A stretch of DNA of 64,000 nucleotides from JAFGXF01 sp963732595 (GCA_963732595.1 CAVSZZ010000002.1:1364001-1428000); one strand, 5' to 3'; counted from the first letter of the stretch, positions 29,292 through 37,817 are shown. Made by a program: numbers and translations. The notes: generated by a model not told the origin, from the sequence alone.

Positions 29292-29570
29292 TCACCAAAG
29301 GCTTTGACGGAGAAAAGTAGACCGTCCGGATCCTCCAGGGAAGCCGGGACAAGACTGAGATCCCGGCCAGGCAGTCCAACGGTTGAAGTTCACTCCTGAG
29401 CCGCTCAGGTGAAAACTTGTGTGATTAATCTGAGCCGCCAGCCCTGCGTTACCCGGGCAGCCAATCGCCATATGGCCGTTGGCGCCGAGTGGGCTGATAC
29501 TTTCAGCCAACAAGGGTGGCACCGCGGGAACCCGACCCCGTCCCTTGATGGGACGGGATTGCTATTTAAT
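29292..29570 (+). ncRNA. T-box leader of pheST, Phe specifier
   Basis: This leader senses uncharged tRNA-Phe and lets the synthetase genes be made when charging falls. The conserved T-box AGGGTGGCACCGCGGG is at 29513-29528. Stem I landmarks are AGTAGACCG at 29315-29323 and an AGGGAAGCCGGG...CCCGG distal hairpin. The specifier loop reads GAAG-TTC-ACTCC, with the Phe codon TTC at 29389-29391. The terminator arm CCCGTCCC (29537-29544) pairs with 29550-29557. The T-run after it is poor, so termination may be weak or control translational. The tRNA-end-binding bulge is TGGC, not the TGGT expected for A73 (see findings). Confidence 0.9.
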
Positions 29571-29580
29571 AGAGGTGAGA

Positions 29581-30630
29581 ATGACTGAACAACCCATCCA
29601 ACCCGCCGATCTCGATGCGCTTAAAGAGGAAGCGCTTGCAGCGCTCGGTCAAGCTGGCGGCTGAGGCGATCTGGCCGCCTGGAAGACACGCTTCCTGGGC
29701 AAGACCTCGCCGGTCATGCAGGCTTTTCGCCAGCCTTGCCGGCAGCTGCCGGCTGACATCCGTCCCGAAATGGGGCGGGCGGCCAACCAGGTCAAACAGG
29801 CACTCGAAGCCGCTTTTTCCGAGCACATGGAAAAGATGGCCCAGGAGCGCGTGGCGCATGCCCTGGAAAGCGAGAGCCTGGATGTGACCCTGCCGGGGCG
29901 CAAACCCCACGCCGGCCGGCTGCATCCCCAGACCCAGACGCTGCGCGAGATCTGCCGCATCTTCGGCGACATGGGCTTCCAGGTCTACCGTTCGCGCGAG
30001 GTGGAGTCGGATGAGTTCAACTTCGAGTTGCTCAACATCCCCGCTCACCACCCGGCGCGCGACCTGTGGGATACCTACCATGTCAACATCCCGGGCGCCG
30101 TCCTGCGCACGCACACTTCACCCGGTCAGATCCGTTACATGCGCGAAAACGCCCCCGAACCGATCCGCGTCATCCTGCCCGGCATGGTCTACCGCTACGA
30201 GCAGGTCACCACGCGCGCCGAAACCCAGTTCAACCAGGTCGAGGTGCTGGTGGTCGGGAAGGGCATCACCTTCGCCGACTTGAAAGGCACCCTGATCGAT
30301 TTTGCCCGCCGGCTGTACGGCGAGAAGGTCAAGACGCGCCTGCGCCCCTCCTACTTCCCGTTCACCGAGCCGAGCGGCGAGATGGATGTCGAGTGTTTCA
30401 TCTGCGGTGGGAGCGGCTGCCGGGTGTGCAAGAACTCCGGCTGGCTCGAGATCCTGGGCTGCGGCATGGTGCATCCGACCGTCCTGCAGAACGGCGGATA
30501 TGACCCCGAGGTTTATTCCGGGTTCGCCGCCGGCATGGGTCCGGAGCGCATCTCGATGCTGCGCAATCACATCGAAGACATCCGTTATTTCTGGTCGAAT
30601 GATATTCGTTTCCTGGAGCAGTTCTCATGA
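29581..30630 (+). CDS. pheS: Phenylalanyl-tRNA synthetase alpha subunit (compensating indels)
   Basis: 349 aa, class II catalytic subunit of the (alpha-beta)2 enzyme. Start ATG 29581 follows AGAGGTGAG. The frame has an in-frame TGA at 29662-29664. Removing one G near 29652 and adding one G near 29664 turns AGG-stop-GDLAA into QLAAEGDLAAWKTRF, the expected coiled-coil region. A second such pair at about 29723-29751 turns FRQPCRQLPAD into FASLAGSLPADIRPE. From there all motifs are intact: HPARDLWDTYHV, VLRTHTSPGQIRYM, WLEILGCGMVHP and motif 3 FAAGMGPERISML. pheT overlaps its stop by 4 bases. Confidence 0.93.
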
Positions 30631-33187
30631 AAGCGCCTATTTCCTGGATCAAAGATTTCGTCGATATCGATATCCCGGTTGAAGAGCTGGCCGAGCGCCT
30701 GACCATGACCGGGCTGGAGGTGGATGGCATCCAGATGGTCGGTTTGGCTGCTGCCTACGCAAGCCCGGTTGGCGTGCATGGCTCCGGGAGTGCAGAAGGT
30801 AGTGCTGTCAGCGGGTTGGCCTGGGAACCCGACAAGTTGGTGGTCGGCGCGGGTGGATGAGGTCATGCCGCACCCCAACGCCGACCGGTTGGTGCTCTGC
30901 CGCCTGTTCGACGGCGAGAAGGAACACACTGTCCTGACCGGCGCGCCCAACCTGTTCGAGTACAAAGGGCAAGGGACCGCTGGAGAAACCGCTCAAGGTC
31001 GCCTATGCGAAGGAAGGCGCGCGCATTTACGACGGGCACCAGCCCGGACAGGTGTTGACCACCCTGAAGCCCGCAAAAATCCGCGGGGTGGATTCCTACT
31101 CGATGATCTGCTCTGAGAAAGAGCTGGGCATTTCGGATGAGCACGAGGGTGTCATCATCCTGGACGACGATGCGCCGGAAGGCATGCCGCTGGTCGATTA
31201 CATGGGCGATGCCGTCCTGGATATCTCGATCCTGCCCAATATGAGCCGCAATGCCAGCATCCTGGGCATCGCGCGTGAGATCGCTGCCATGTTGGAAGTA
31301 CCCCTTCGAAAACCCGAATTGAAACAACCGGCAACCGGTAAAAGCATCATCGGTCAGGCTGAGATTCGCATTGAAGATCCGGCGCTCAACCCGCGTTTCA
31401 TTCTGGGATTGATCCGCAATGTCAAACACCAGCCCAGTCCCTACCAGGTGCAGCGCCGCCTGAAGCTGGCCGGCATGCGCCCGATCAACGCGGTGGTGGA
31501 TGCCACCAACTATGTCATGCTCGAGATCGGCGAACCGATGCATGCCTTCGACTATGACGTGCTGGTCAAACGCGCCGGCGGCAAACCGCCCACCATCATC
31601 ACCCGCACGGCCAAGCCCAAGGAAAAATTGACCACGCTGGATGGCGTCGAACGCATTCTGGATGACTTCACCGAGTTGGTGACCGACACGGCCGGGGCAT
31701 TATCCATTGCCGGTGTGATGGGCGGCCTGGAGAGTGAAGTGAGCGATGCGACCACCAACGTCCTGCTGGAAGGCGCTTCGTGGAATTTCATCAATATCCG
31801 CAAGACAGTTGCCTCGCAAAAAATGCAATCCGAAGCGGGTTACCGCATGAGCCGCGGGGTGCATCCCGAACTGGCCCTGCTGGGTACCCGGCAGGGGCTG
31901 GATAAGATGGCTGCCTGGGCGGGCGGTGAGATCGCTGCTGACCTGGTCGATAATTACCCGCAACCTTACAAGGATCCGCTGATCGTCCTGAAGGAAACGG
32001 ATGTCGAACGCAGCCTGGGCATCCACCTGGATGCAAAGACCATCGCCGGTCTGCTGACCCGCCTGGAGTTCACCTGCAAGGTGAATGGAAAAGAGGTCGA
32101 AGTCCAATCACCACCGCACCGCATGGATATCGGTGAAGGGCTGATTGGTAAAGCCGACCTGATCGAGGAGGTCGCCCGCCTGTACGGTTACGACAACATC
32201 CCGGCCAGCCGCCTGGCCGATCCACTGCCAGCTCAATTGGGTAATCCAACCCTGGATCGTGAGGAGAAGCTTAAGGACCTGCTGGCGAAAATGGGTTTCC
32301 AGGAGGTGATCACCTACCGCTTGACCACCCCTGAAAAAGAGGCACGTGTCTTCCCGCCCGGTACGGAGCCACAGAATGTGGAATATATCACCTTGAAGAA
32401 CCCGATCACCCCCGAGCGGGCAGTCATGCGCACCCGGCTGCTGCCCTCTGTGCTGGAGATCGTCGAGCGCAATGCGCGCACGAGTAACGGCATGTGTCTC
32501 TTCGAAACCGGTCCGGTTTACCTTTATAAAGATGCCAAGACCCTGCCGGAAGAACCGGCCCGGTTGGCACTGGTGATGTGTGGTCAAAAGGAAGCCCCCG
32601 CTTTCGATCGAAAGGCGGATGAGGCTTATGACTTCTTCGACTTGAAGGGCGCGGTCGAACAGCTTTTAGCCGGTACGCATATCCCGGTCGTTTACGAAGT
32701 GGGGGATGCCCCCGCCTTTCACCCCGGCAAGTGTGCTGCGGTGAGATCGGGCGACAAACTGCTCGGCTATTTCGGCGAGCTGCACCCGTTGGTCGCCGGG
32801 CAGTTCGAGTTCGCCGGGAAGATCGTCCTGGCGGCTGAGTTCGATATGGACGCTCTTTTAACCTTGATGCCCGTCCGGCATGAGAGTCATCCCGTGCCGG
32901 CCTTCCCGCCCATCCTGGAGGACCTGGCCATGATCGTCGGTGAAGAAGTGCCCGCCGGCAGGGTCGAGGAAGTGATCCGGGCAGCCGGTGGCAAATCGTT
33001 GGAATCCGTCCGGTTGTTCGATATCTACCGCGGCGAACAGATCGGTTTGAACCACAAGAGCCTGGCCTACAGCCTGACCTACCGTGCGGCCGATCGTACA
33101 TTGACCGACCAGGATGCCAACGGCATCCGCCAGCGCATCATCAAGGCGCTGGAGACGGAATTGGGCGCGAAGATCAGGAGCGAGTGA
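30627..33187 (+). CDS. pheT: Phenylalanyl-tRNA synthetase beta subunit (two frame changes)
   Basis: About 852 aa, the editing and tRNA-binding subunit. It starts in the ATGA overlap with pheS (MKAPISWIKDFVDIDIPVEE). An extra G near 30852 breaks the tRNA-binding domain; removing it gives VVARVDEVMPHPNADRL. An extra A at about 30975 follows; removing it gives KGQGPLEKPLKVAY. The rest is clean: the B3/B4 editing domain (NAVVDATNYVMLEIGEPMHA), B5 (KADLIEEVARLYGYDNIP), and the C-terminal anticodon-binding FDX-ACB domain (FPPILEDLAMIV...RTLTDQDANGIR). Both breaks are single-base insertions in G/C-rich sequence. Confidence 0.95.
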
Positions 33188-33424
33188 GCGGGTGGGAACC
33201 TGTCGTAAGCTGATGGGATTGTGGATGAACAAGAGCGGTTGAGGAGCAGAAAGTGCTGGATCAGTTCGTGCCTCTGCCCGGGTAAGGCCTGGTCATCGAT
33301 TTGTCTTGACGCTTCCCGACCACTTCTGATAAACTCTCTTGTCTTTGGGAATGGAGCGCCATCTTGCTCCAAGCCGCGGCATTTGGTATAATATGCGCCG
33401 CTTAATTTTGGACTTTAATAATCC
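33188..33424. other. Intergenic region before the tRNA-tuf operon
   Basis: 237 bases. It holds the promoter of the tRNA transcript (33364-33392). The first 170 bases show no open frame or strong terminator that I can support. Confidence 0.45.
33364..33392 (+). promoter_or_regulatory. Promoter of the tRNA-tuf operon
   Basis: TTGCTC at 33364-33369, a 17-base spacer, and TATAAT at 33387-33392. The -35 matches three positions of the consensus and the -10 is perfect. The first tRNA begins 33 bases downstream. Confidence 0.7.
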
Positions 33425-33498
33425 GCCGACGTAGCTCAATTCGGCAGAGCAACCGCCTTGTAAGTGGTAGGTTATGGGTTCAATTCCCATCGTCGGCT
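33425..33498 (+). tRNA. tRNA-Thr (anticodon TGT)
   Basis: Acceptor GCCGACG/CGTCGGC, D-arm GCTC...GAGC, anticodon arm ACCGC-CTTGTAA-GTGGT, T-arm ATGGGTTCAATTCCCAT. Discriminator base T. CCA is not encoded. Confidence 0.95.
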
Positions 33499-33569
33499 CA
33501 CGTTGCAAGCTGGCAATTGGGCGCAGTGCTTTCCACTGCCCCGATTGCGACCCTGTAACGGGTTGAAAT

Positions 33570-33652
33570 GGACGGTTACCCAAGTGGCCAAAGGGGTCTG
33601 ACTGTAAATCAGATGGCGAACGCCTTCGGAGGTTCGAATCCCCCACCGTCCA
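33570..33652 (+). tRNA. tRNA-Tyr (anticodon GTA)
   Basis: 83 bases with the long variable arm of a class II tRNA. Acceptor GGACGGT/ACCGTCC, anticodon loop ACTGTAAAT, T-loop GGTTCGAATCC. Discriminator A, CCA not encoded. The 71-base spacer before it can form a hairpin around CAGTGCTTTCCACTG. Confidence 0.95.
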
Positions 33653-33685
33653 CTGCTTTCAGTGATGAAGGCTTGGTTTCGGCCA

Positions 33686-33758
33686 GCCCTCATAGCTCAG
33701 TTGGTAGAGCACGCCCTTGGTAAGGGCGGGGTCATGGGTTCAACTCCCATTGAGGGCT
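33686..33758 (+). tRNA. tRNA-Thr (anticodon GGT)
   Basis: Acceptor GCCCTCA/TGAGGGC, anticodon arm CGCCC-TTGGTAA-GGGCG, T-arm ATGGGTTCAACTCCCAT. It is the last tRNA before tuf. Confidence 0.95.
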
Positions 33759-33802
33759 CAACTGCCGAAAGATGACTAGAAACGAGTAAGAAGGAGAAGC
33801 AA

Positions 33803-35005
33803 ATGGCGAAGCAGAAATTTGATCGAAGCAAACCACATCTGAATGTGGGCACGATGGGACACATCGACCACGGCAAGACCACATTGACAGCCGCGATCAC
33901 AAAGTATTGTCATTTCTTTGGGAAAGCGGATTACCGTGCGTATGATTCCATCGACAATGCACCGGAAGAGAAAGCGCGCGGCATCACCATCAACATTGCG
34001 CATGTCGAGTACGAGACGGAAAAACGCCATTATGCGCATGTGGACATGCCGGGACACCGCGACTACATCAAGAACATGATCACGGGTGCAGCGCAGGTGG
34101 ATGGCGCGATCCTGGTGGTGGCGGCGCCGGATGGACCGATGCCCCAGACCAAGGAACACGTGCTTTTGGCGCGCCAGGTGGAAGTGCCGAGCATCGTGGT
34201 GTACTTGAACAAGATCGACCAGATGAGCGACCCCGAGTTGCTGGAACTGGTGGAGATGGAACTGCGCGAAATGCTGACGGGCTATGGTTTCCCGGGCGAC
34301 ACCACGCCGATCGTGCGTGGGAGCGCCCTGCAGGCGCTTGAGAGCACCTCGACCGACCCGAATGCACCGGAGTACGCGAGCATCAAGGAACTGCTGCGGG
34401 TGGTGGATGAATACATCCCGCAACCTGTGCGCGCGCTGGACAAACCGTTCATGATGCCGATCGAGGATGTGTTCTCGATCAAGGGTCGTGGCACGGTGGT
34501 AACCGGCCGTGTCGACCGCGGCAAGGTCAAGGTCGGCGAACCGGTCGAGATCGTGGGTCTGCAGGAAAAGACAAAGAACTCGGTTGTGACGGGTGTTGAG
34601 ATGTTCCACAAGCTGCTGGATGAAGGCGAAGCGGGCGACAATCTGGGCCTGCTGCTGCGCGGCATCGAGCGCACGGACGTGGAGCGCGGGCAGGTGGTTG
34701 CCAAACCGGGCAGCATCACCCCGCACACCAAGTTCAACAGCCAGGTGTACGTGTTGAAGCGCGAGGAAGGCGGCCGACACAAGGCTTTCTTCACCGGCTA
34801 TCGGCCTCAGTTCTACATCCGGACGATGGATGTGACCGGCAACATCAAGCTGCCGGAAGGCGTCGAGATGGTCATGCCGGGCGATGATGTCAACCTCGAG
34901 GTTGAACTGATCATCCCGGTGGCGCTCGAGCAGGGTTCGAAGTTCGCCATTCGCGAAGGCGGTCTGACCGTCGGCGCTGGCGTTATCACCAAGATCATTG
35001 CATAG
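33803..35005 (+). CDS. tuf: Elongation factor Tu
   Basis: 400 aa. It carries aminoacyl-tRNA to the ribosome as a GTPase. AAGGAGAAG lies ahead of ATG 33803. G1 GHIDHGKT at about residues 19-26, G2 ARGITI, G3 DMPGHRDY (catalytic His kept), G4 NKID and G5 GSAL are all present. The second and third beta-barrel domains follow (VFSIKGRGTVVTGRVDRG; GYRPQFYIRTMDVTG). The usual DCPGHADY and NKCD are DMPGHRDY and NKID here, conservative changes. Linked to upstream tRNA genes as in the classical thrU-tyrU-glyT-thrT-tufB operon. Confidence 0.98.
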   Translation: MAKQKFDRSKPHLNVGTMGHIDHGKTTLTAAITKYCHFFGKADYRAYDSIDNAPEEKARGITINIAHVEYETEKRHYAHVDMPGHRDYIKNMITGAAQVDGAILVVAAPDGPMPQTKEHVLLARQVEVPSIVVYLNKIDQMSDPELLELVEMELREMLTGYGFPGDTTPIVRGSALQALESTSTDPNAPEYASIKELLRVVDEYIPQPVRALDKPFMMPIEDVFSIKGRGTVVTGRVDRGKVKVGEPVEIVGLQEKTKNSVVTGVEMFHKLLDEGEAGDNLGLLLRGIERTDVERGQVVAKPGSITPHTKFNSQVYVLKREEGGRHKAFFTGYRPQFYIRTMDVTGNIKLPEGVEMVMPGDDVNLEVELIIPVALEQGSKFAIREGGLTVGAGVITKIIA

Positions 35006-35048
35006 GTAAGGAGAGGCTGCTGGTAATACCGGCAGTCACAACAGTAGC

Positions 35049-35219
35049 ATGGCATCAAAAAAGAAAGATGTTCGACCGGTGATCACGCTGGCCTGCTCGG
35101 AATGCAAGGAACGAACCTACACCTCCGAAAAGAACCGCCGTAACGATCCTAACCGGATGGAAATAAACAAGTACTGCCCTCGCTGCAAGAAACATACACT
35201 GCACCGCGAGACCAAGTAA
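35049..35219 (+). CDS. rpmG: 50S ribosomal protein L33
   Basis: 56 aa, too short for usual ORF cut-offs: MASKKKDVRPVITLACSEC and so on, ending HRETK. Two CxxC pairs (CSEC and CPRC) form the zinc ribbon of the zinc-binding (C+) type of L33. It lies between tuf and tRNA-Trp, the common place for rpmG ahead of secE-nusG. No strong ribosome site: GGCAGT is nearby only. Confidence 0.95.
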   Translation: MASKKKDVRPVITLACSECKERTYTSEKNRRNDPNRMEINKYCPRCKKHTLHRETK

Positions 35220-35229
35220 GCATAGTACC

Positions 35230-35271
35230 TTCGTTAATGGAGTATACTAAAAGTTCGGCGCCATTAACGAA
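35230..35271 (+). other. Perfect inverted repeat before tRNA-Trp
   Basis: An 11-bp inverted repeat, TTCGTTAATGG at 35230-35240 and its exact complement at 35261-35271, with a 20-base loop containing TATACT. No T-run follows. It ends 3 bases before tRNA-Trp, so it may guide tRNA processing or act as a weak attenuator. Confidence 0.6.
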
Positions 35272-35274
35272 TAC

Positions 35275-35348
35275 AGGCCAGTAGCTCAATTTGGTAGAGC
35301 GCCGCTCTCCAAAAGCGGATGTTGTGGGTTCAAGTCCTGCCTGGCCTG
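35275..35348 (+). tRNA. tRNA-Trp (anticodon CCA)
   Basis: Acceptor AGGCCAG/CTGGCCT, anticodon arm CCGCT-CTCCAAA-AGCGG, T-arm GTGGGTTCAAGTCCTGC. Discriminator G. It sits between rpmG and secE, a conserved position. Confidence 0.95.
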
Positions 35349-35416
35349 CCTGATAAAAGCAATATAACGCCGTCGACCCATGGCGGCGTTTTGAACGTGA
35401 GAAAGAGGAGATTGTA

Positions 35417-35620
35417 ATGACGGACAATGTTTCGAAACCGAACCGTTTTTCACGCTGGTTCAGGGAAACCATTGGCGAGTTGCGCAAGGTCAGCTGGCCG
35501 ACTCCCCAGGAAACATGGAACCTGACCAAGATTGTGCTGCTGGTCATGCTGGTTATGGCCGCCATTCTTGGCTTTTTAGATTTCATCTTCTCAACCTTGA
35601 TCACCTTGCTGGTGGCATAG
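35417..35620 (+). CDS. secE: Preprotein translocase subunit SecE
   Basis: 67 aa with one membrane helix (about residues 41-63). The conserved amphipathic segment before it reads ETIGELRKVSWPTPQE, with the WPT motif that contacts SecY. AGAGGAG lies upstream. Position before nusG confirms it. Confidence 0.96.
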   Translation: MTDNVSKPNRFSRWFRETIGELRKVSWPTPQETWNLTKIVLLVMLVMAAILGFLDFIFSTLITLLVA

Positions 35621-35658
35621 GCTGACTGCCGAACTATTTGACTGGAAAGTGAACCAAG

Positions 35659-36396
35659 ATGCAGGACTACGACGAGACAACGCCTGAGATGGACCTGCCC
35701 GAAGAGCCGGTTGAAGAAACGCAACCCTCCGAGGCAGTGTTCAACGCGCCTGTCGAACCTGAGATAACGACCAGTCACCCTGCTCCTGCGGTCGACGAGG
35801 ATTTGCCGGTCATCGAAGGTGAAAAACCGCTTTCTGAGATCATCGCTTCGGTTGAGGCTGAGTCACCGGATGATACGCGAGCCTGGTATGTCATCCATTG
35901 TTATTCAGGATATGAGAACAAGGTGCGGCACAATCTCGAGCAGCGCATCGAATCGATGGGTATGAAGGACAAGATCTTTGATGTGGTCATTCCGACCCAG
36001 GAAGAGATCGAGGTCAAAGAGGGCAAGCGCCGCACCGTGGAGCGCCATGTTTTCCCGGGTTACGTGTTGGTCAACCTGATCCTGACTGATGATTCATGGT
36101 TCGTCGTCCGTAACACCCCGGGTGTGACCGGCTTTGTCGGCATGGGTAATGACCCCACACCGCTCAGGCCGGAGGAAGTGACCCAGATCCTCAAGCGCAT
36201 GGAAGCCGAAGCCCCGACCGTCAAGGTCTCCTACAAGGCCGGTGAACGCGTACGCATTATCGATGGACCATTCAACGATTTCCGCGGTTCCGTTTCAGAA
36301 ATCGATATGGAACGCTCAAAGGTTCGCATCATGGTGAACTTCTTCGGGCGTGAAACCCCTGTGGAACTGGATTTCCTGCAGGTGGAAAAAGCATAA
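35659..36396 (+). CDS. nusG: Transcription elongation/antitermination factor NusG
   Basis: 245 aa. An acidic N-terminal extension of about 70 residues (Glu/Asp/Pro-rich) precedes the NGN domain (AWYVIHCYSGYENKVRHNLE, VFPGYVLV, FVVRNTPGVTGFVG). The KOW domain is C-terminal (AGERVRIIDGPFNDFRG, VNFFGRETPVELDF). It binds RNA polymerase and couples it to Rho or the ribosome. The acidic extension is longer than in E. coli NusG (181 aa). Confidence 0.96.
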   Translation: MQDYDETTPEMDLPEEPVEETQPSEAVFNAPVEPEITTSHPAPAVDEDLPVIEGEKPLSEIIASVEAESPDDTRAWYVIHCYSGYENKVRHNLEQRIESMGMKDKIFDVVIPTQEEIEVKEGKRRTVERHVFPGYVLVNLILTDDSWFVVRNTPGVTGFVGMGNDPTPLRPEEVTQILKRMEAEAPTVKVSYKAGERVRIIDGPFNDFRGSVSEIDMERSKVRIMVNFFGRETPVELDFLQVEKA

Positions 36397-36458
36397 AGCA
36401 TTTGGCAAGCGTGGGAGGGTTCTCCCAATAACCCGCTAAAACCACAAAGGAGCATAAA

Positions 36459-36884
36459 GTGGCAAAGAAATTAAAAGCAATTGTACGTTTACAGATCGAG
36501 GCCGGAAAAGCAAATCCAGCCCCGCCCATCGGTCCCGCCCTGGCAGGTCATGGCATCAACATCATGGCCTTCTGCAAGGACTACAATGCGCGCACCTCGA
36601 ACCGCCCGGGTGAGATCATCCCGGCCGAGATCACGGTCTTCACCGATGGGTCCTTCACTTTCATTCTCAAGTCCTCACCTGCCTCGGTCCTGCTGTGCAA
36701 GGCTGCCGGCATCGAAAAGGGTTCCGATCAGCCCAACCGTAACAAGGTTGGCACGGTCACCCGCGCCCAGGTTCGCGAAATCGCCGAGCTCAAGGCCAAG
36801 GATATGAACTCGGTCGATGTCGAAGGTTCAATGCGACAGATCGAAGGCACCGCCCGCAACATGGGCATCACGGTGGTGGATTAA
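36459..36884 (+). CDS. rplK: 50S ribosomal protein L11
   Basis: 141 aa, normal length. KLQIEAG-type start (RLQIEAGKANPAPPIGPALA), the Pro-rich linker, and the rRNA-binding C-terminal domain with GTVTRAQVREIAELKAKDMN. It starts at GTG 36459 behind AAAGGAGC. It forms part of the GTPase stalk base. Confidence 0.97.
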   Translation: MAKKLKAIVRLQIEAGKANPAPPIGPALAGHGINIMAFCKDYNARTSNRPGEIIPAEITVFTDGSFTFILKSSPASVLLCKAAGIEKGSDQPNRNKVGTVTRAQVREIAELKAKDMNSVDVEGSMRQIEGTARNMGITVVD

Positions 36885-36928
36885 TTTTGTGGGAGGGCAT
36901 TGCCCGCTAACACCACACAGGAGCAACA

Positions 36929-37648
36929 ATGGCAAAGCATGGTAAAAAGTACAACGCAGCACTGGAGAAAGTCAACCTCGATACGTTCTATGACCCACGC
37001 AAAGCAATAGAATTGGTCAAGGAAACTTCCTACTCGAAATTCGACGGAACGGTTGAACTGCACTTGCGCATGGGGCTTGACCCACGCCAGGCCGACCAGA
37101 TGATTCGCGATGTCGTCGTCCTGCCCAATGGGCTTGGCAAGACCGTCCGGGTGTTGGTCTTCGCCCAGGGTGAAGGCGCCACCATCGCCCAGAAAGCCGG
37201 GGCGGATGTCGTCGCAGATACAGACGAGATGATTAGCAAGATCGCGGGTGGATGGACTGAGTTCGATGTCGCCATCTCTACCCCCGACATGATGGGTAAA
37301 GCTGGAAAGCTCGGCAAGGTGCTCGGCCCGCGTGGTTTGATGCCGAATCCGAAAGCCGGTACGGTTGTCGGTCCGGAAGACCTGCCGAGGGTGATCAATG
37401 AAGCCAAGGCGGGACGTGTTGAGTTTCGTCTGGACAAGACCGCCAACATCCATGTATCGATCGGCAAGGTCTCCTTTACGGTTGACCAGCTCAACGAAAA
37501 CCTCTCGGCATTGATGGAAGCCATCAAAAAGGCCCGCCCGGCAGCTGCCAAGGGCATTTTCATCAAGCATGCCACTCTGGCTGCCACCATGGGACCTGGC
37601 ATCAAGTTGGACACCAACCAGATGCAGTCGATGGAATCGACTGAATAA
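36929..37648 (+). CDS. rplA: 50S ribosomal protein L1
   Basis: 239 aa. L1 signature GKAGKLGKVLGPRGLMPNPK at about residues 126-145, plus FDGTVELHLRMGLDPR. In bacteria L1 also represses its own operon through a leader that mimics its rRNA site. A GGAGCAA lies before ATG 36929. The rplK-rplA gap of 44 bases mirrors the spacer before rplK. Confidence 0.97.
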   Translation: MAKHGKKYNAALEKVNLDTFYDPRKAIELVKETSYSKFDGTVELHLRMGLDPRQADQMIRDVVVLPNGLGKTVRVLVFAQGEGATIAQKAGADVVADTDEMISKIAGGWTEFDVAISTPDMMGKAGKLGKVLGPRGLMPNPKAGTVVGPEDLPRVINEAKAGRVEFRLDKTANIHVSIGKVSFTVDQLNENLSALMEAIKKARPAAAKGIFIKHATLAATMGPGIKLDTNQMQSMESTE

Positions 37649-37653
37649 ACTTG

Positions 37654-37662
37654 TGATATAAT
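37654..37662 (+). promoter_or_regulatory. Extended -10 promoter for rplJL
   Basis: TGATATAAT, a TGn extended -10 with perfect TATAAT at 37657-37662, 6 bases after the rplA stop. No good -35. It would start transcription at the head of the L10 leader. Confidence 0.6.
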
Positions 37663-37667
37663 CTCGA

Positions 37668-37798
37668 CCCTACCGTAGACAGCTGGTGCCCGAAAGGGCT
37701 TAATATCCCGCCGAGGTAAAGACTCAATGCAATATCACCCCCCTGGGGTTGAAAAGTCTTTGTCCGGTGGAACCAGACAAAGACTTTTTATTTTTCGC
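37668..37798 (+). ncRNA. Ribosomal protein L10 leader with attenuator
   Basis: GTAGACAGCTGGTGCC, then TTAATATCCCGCCGAGGTAA, matches the conserved core of the bacterial L10 leader, which binds L10-L12 and represses rplJL. A strong hairpin follows (37752-37764 paired with 37776-37788) ending in TTTTTATTTTT, an intrinsic terminator. Binding of excess L10(L12)4 is expected to favour the terminator over an antiterminator. Confidence 0.85.
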
Positions 37799-37817
37799 GA
37801 AAGGAGGCGAAAACAAA

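Noticed and set aside
29662..29664. In-frame TGA in pheS as a recoded (selenocysteine or Trp) codon
   Set aside because: Two compensating single-base changes restore the conserved peptide, and no SECIS-like hairpin follows directly.
33776..34780. 334-aa minus-strand open frame opposite tuf, rich in His, Arg and Asp
   Set aside because: Antisense shadow of tuf, whose motifs are intact; amino-acid make-up is typical of a reverse frame.
37749..37817. N-terminal extension of rplJ
   Set aside because: It would translate the terminator hairpin and the ribosome site; the TTG at 37818 has AAAGGAGG at proper distance.
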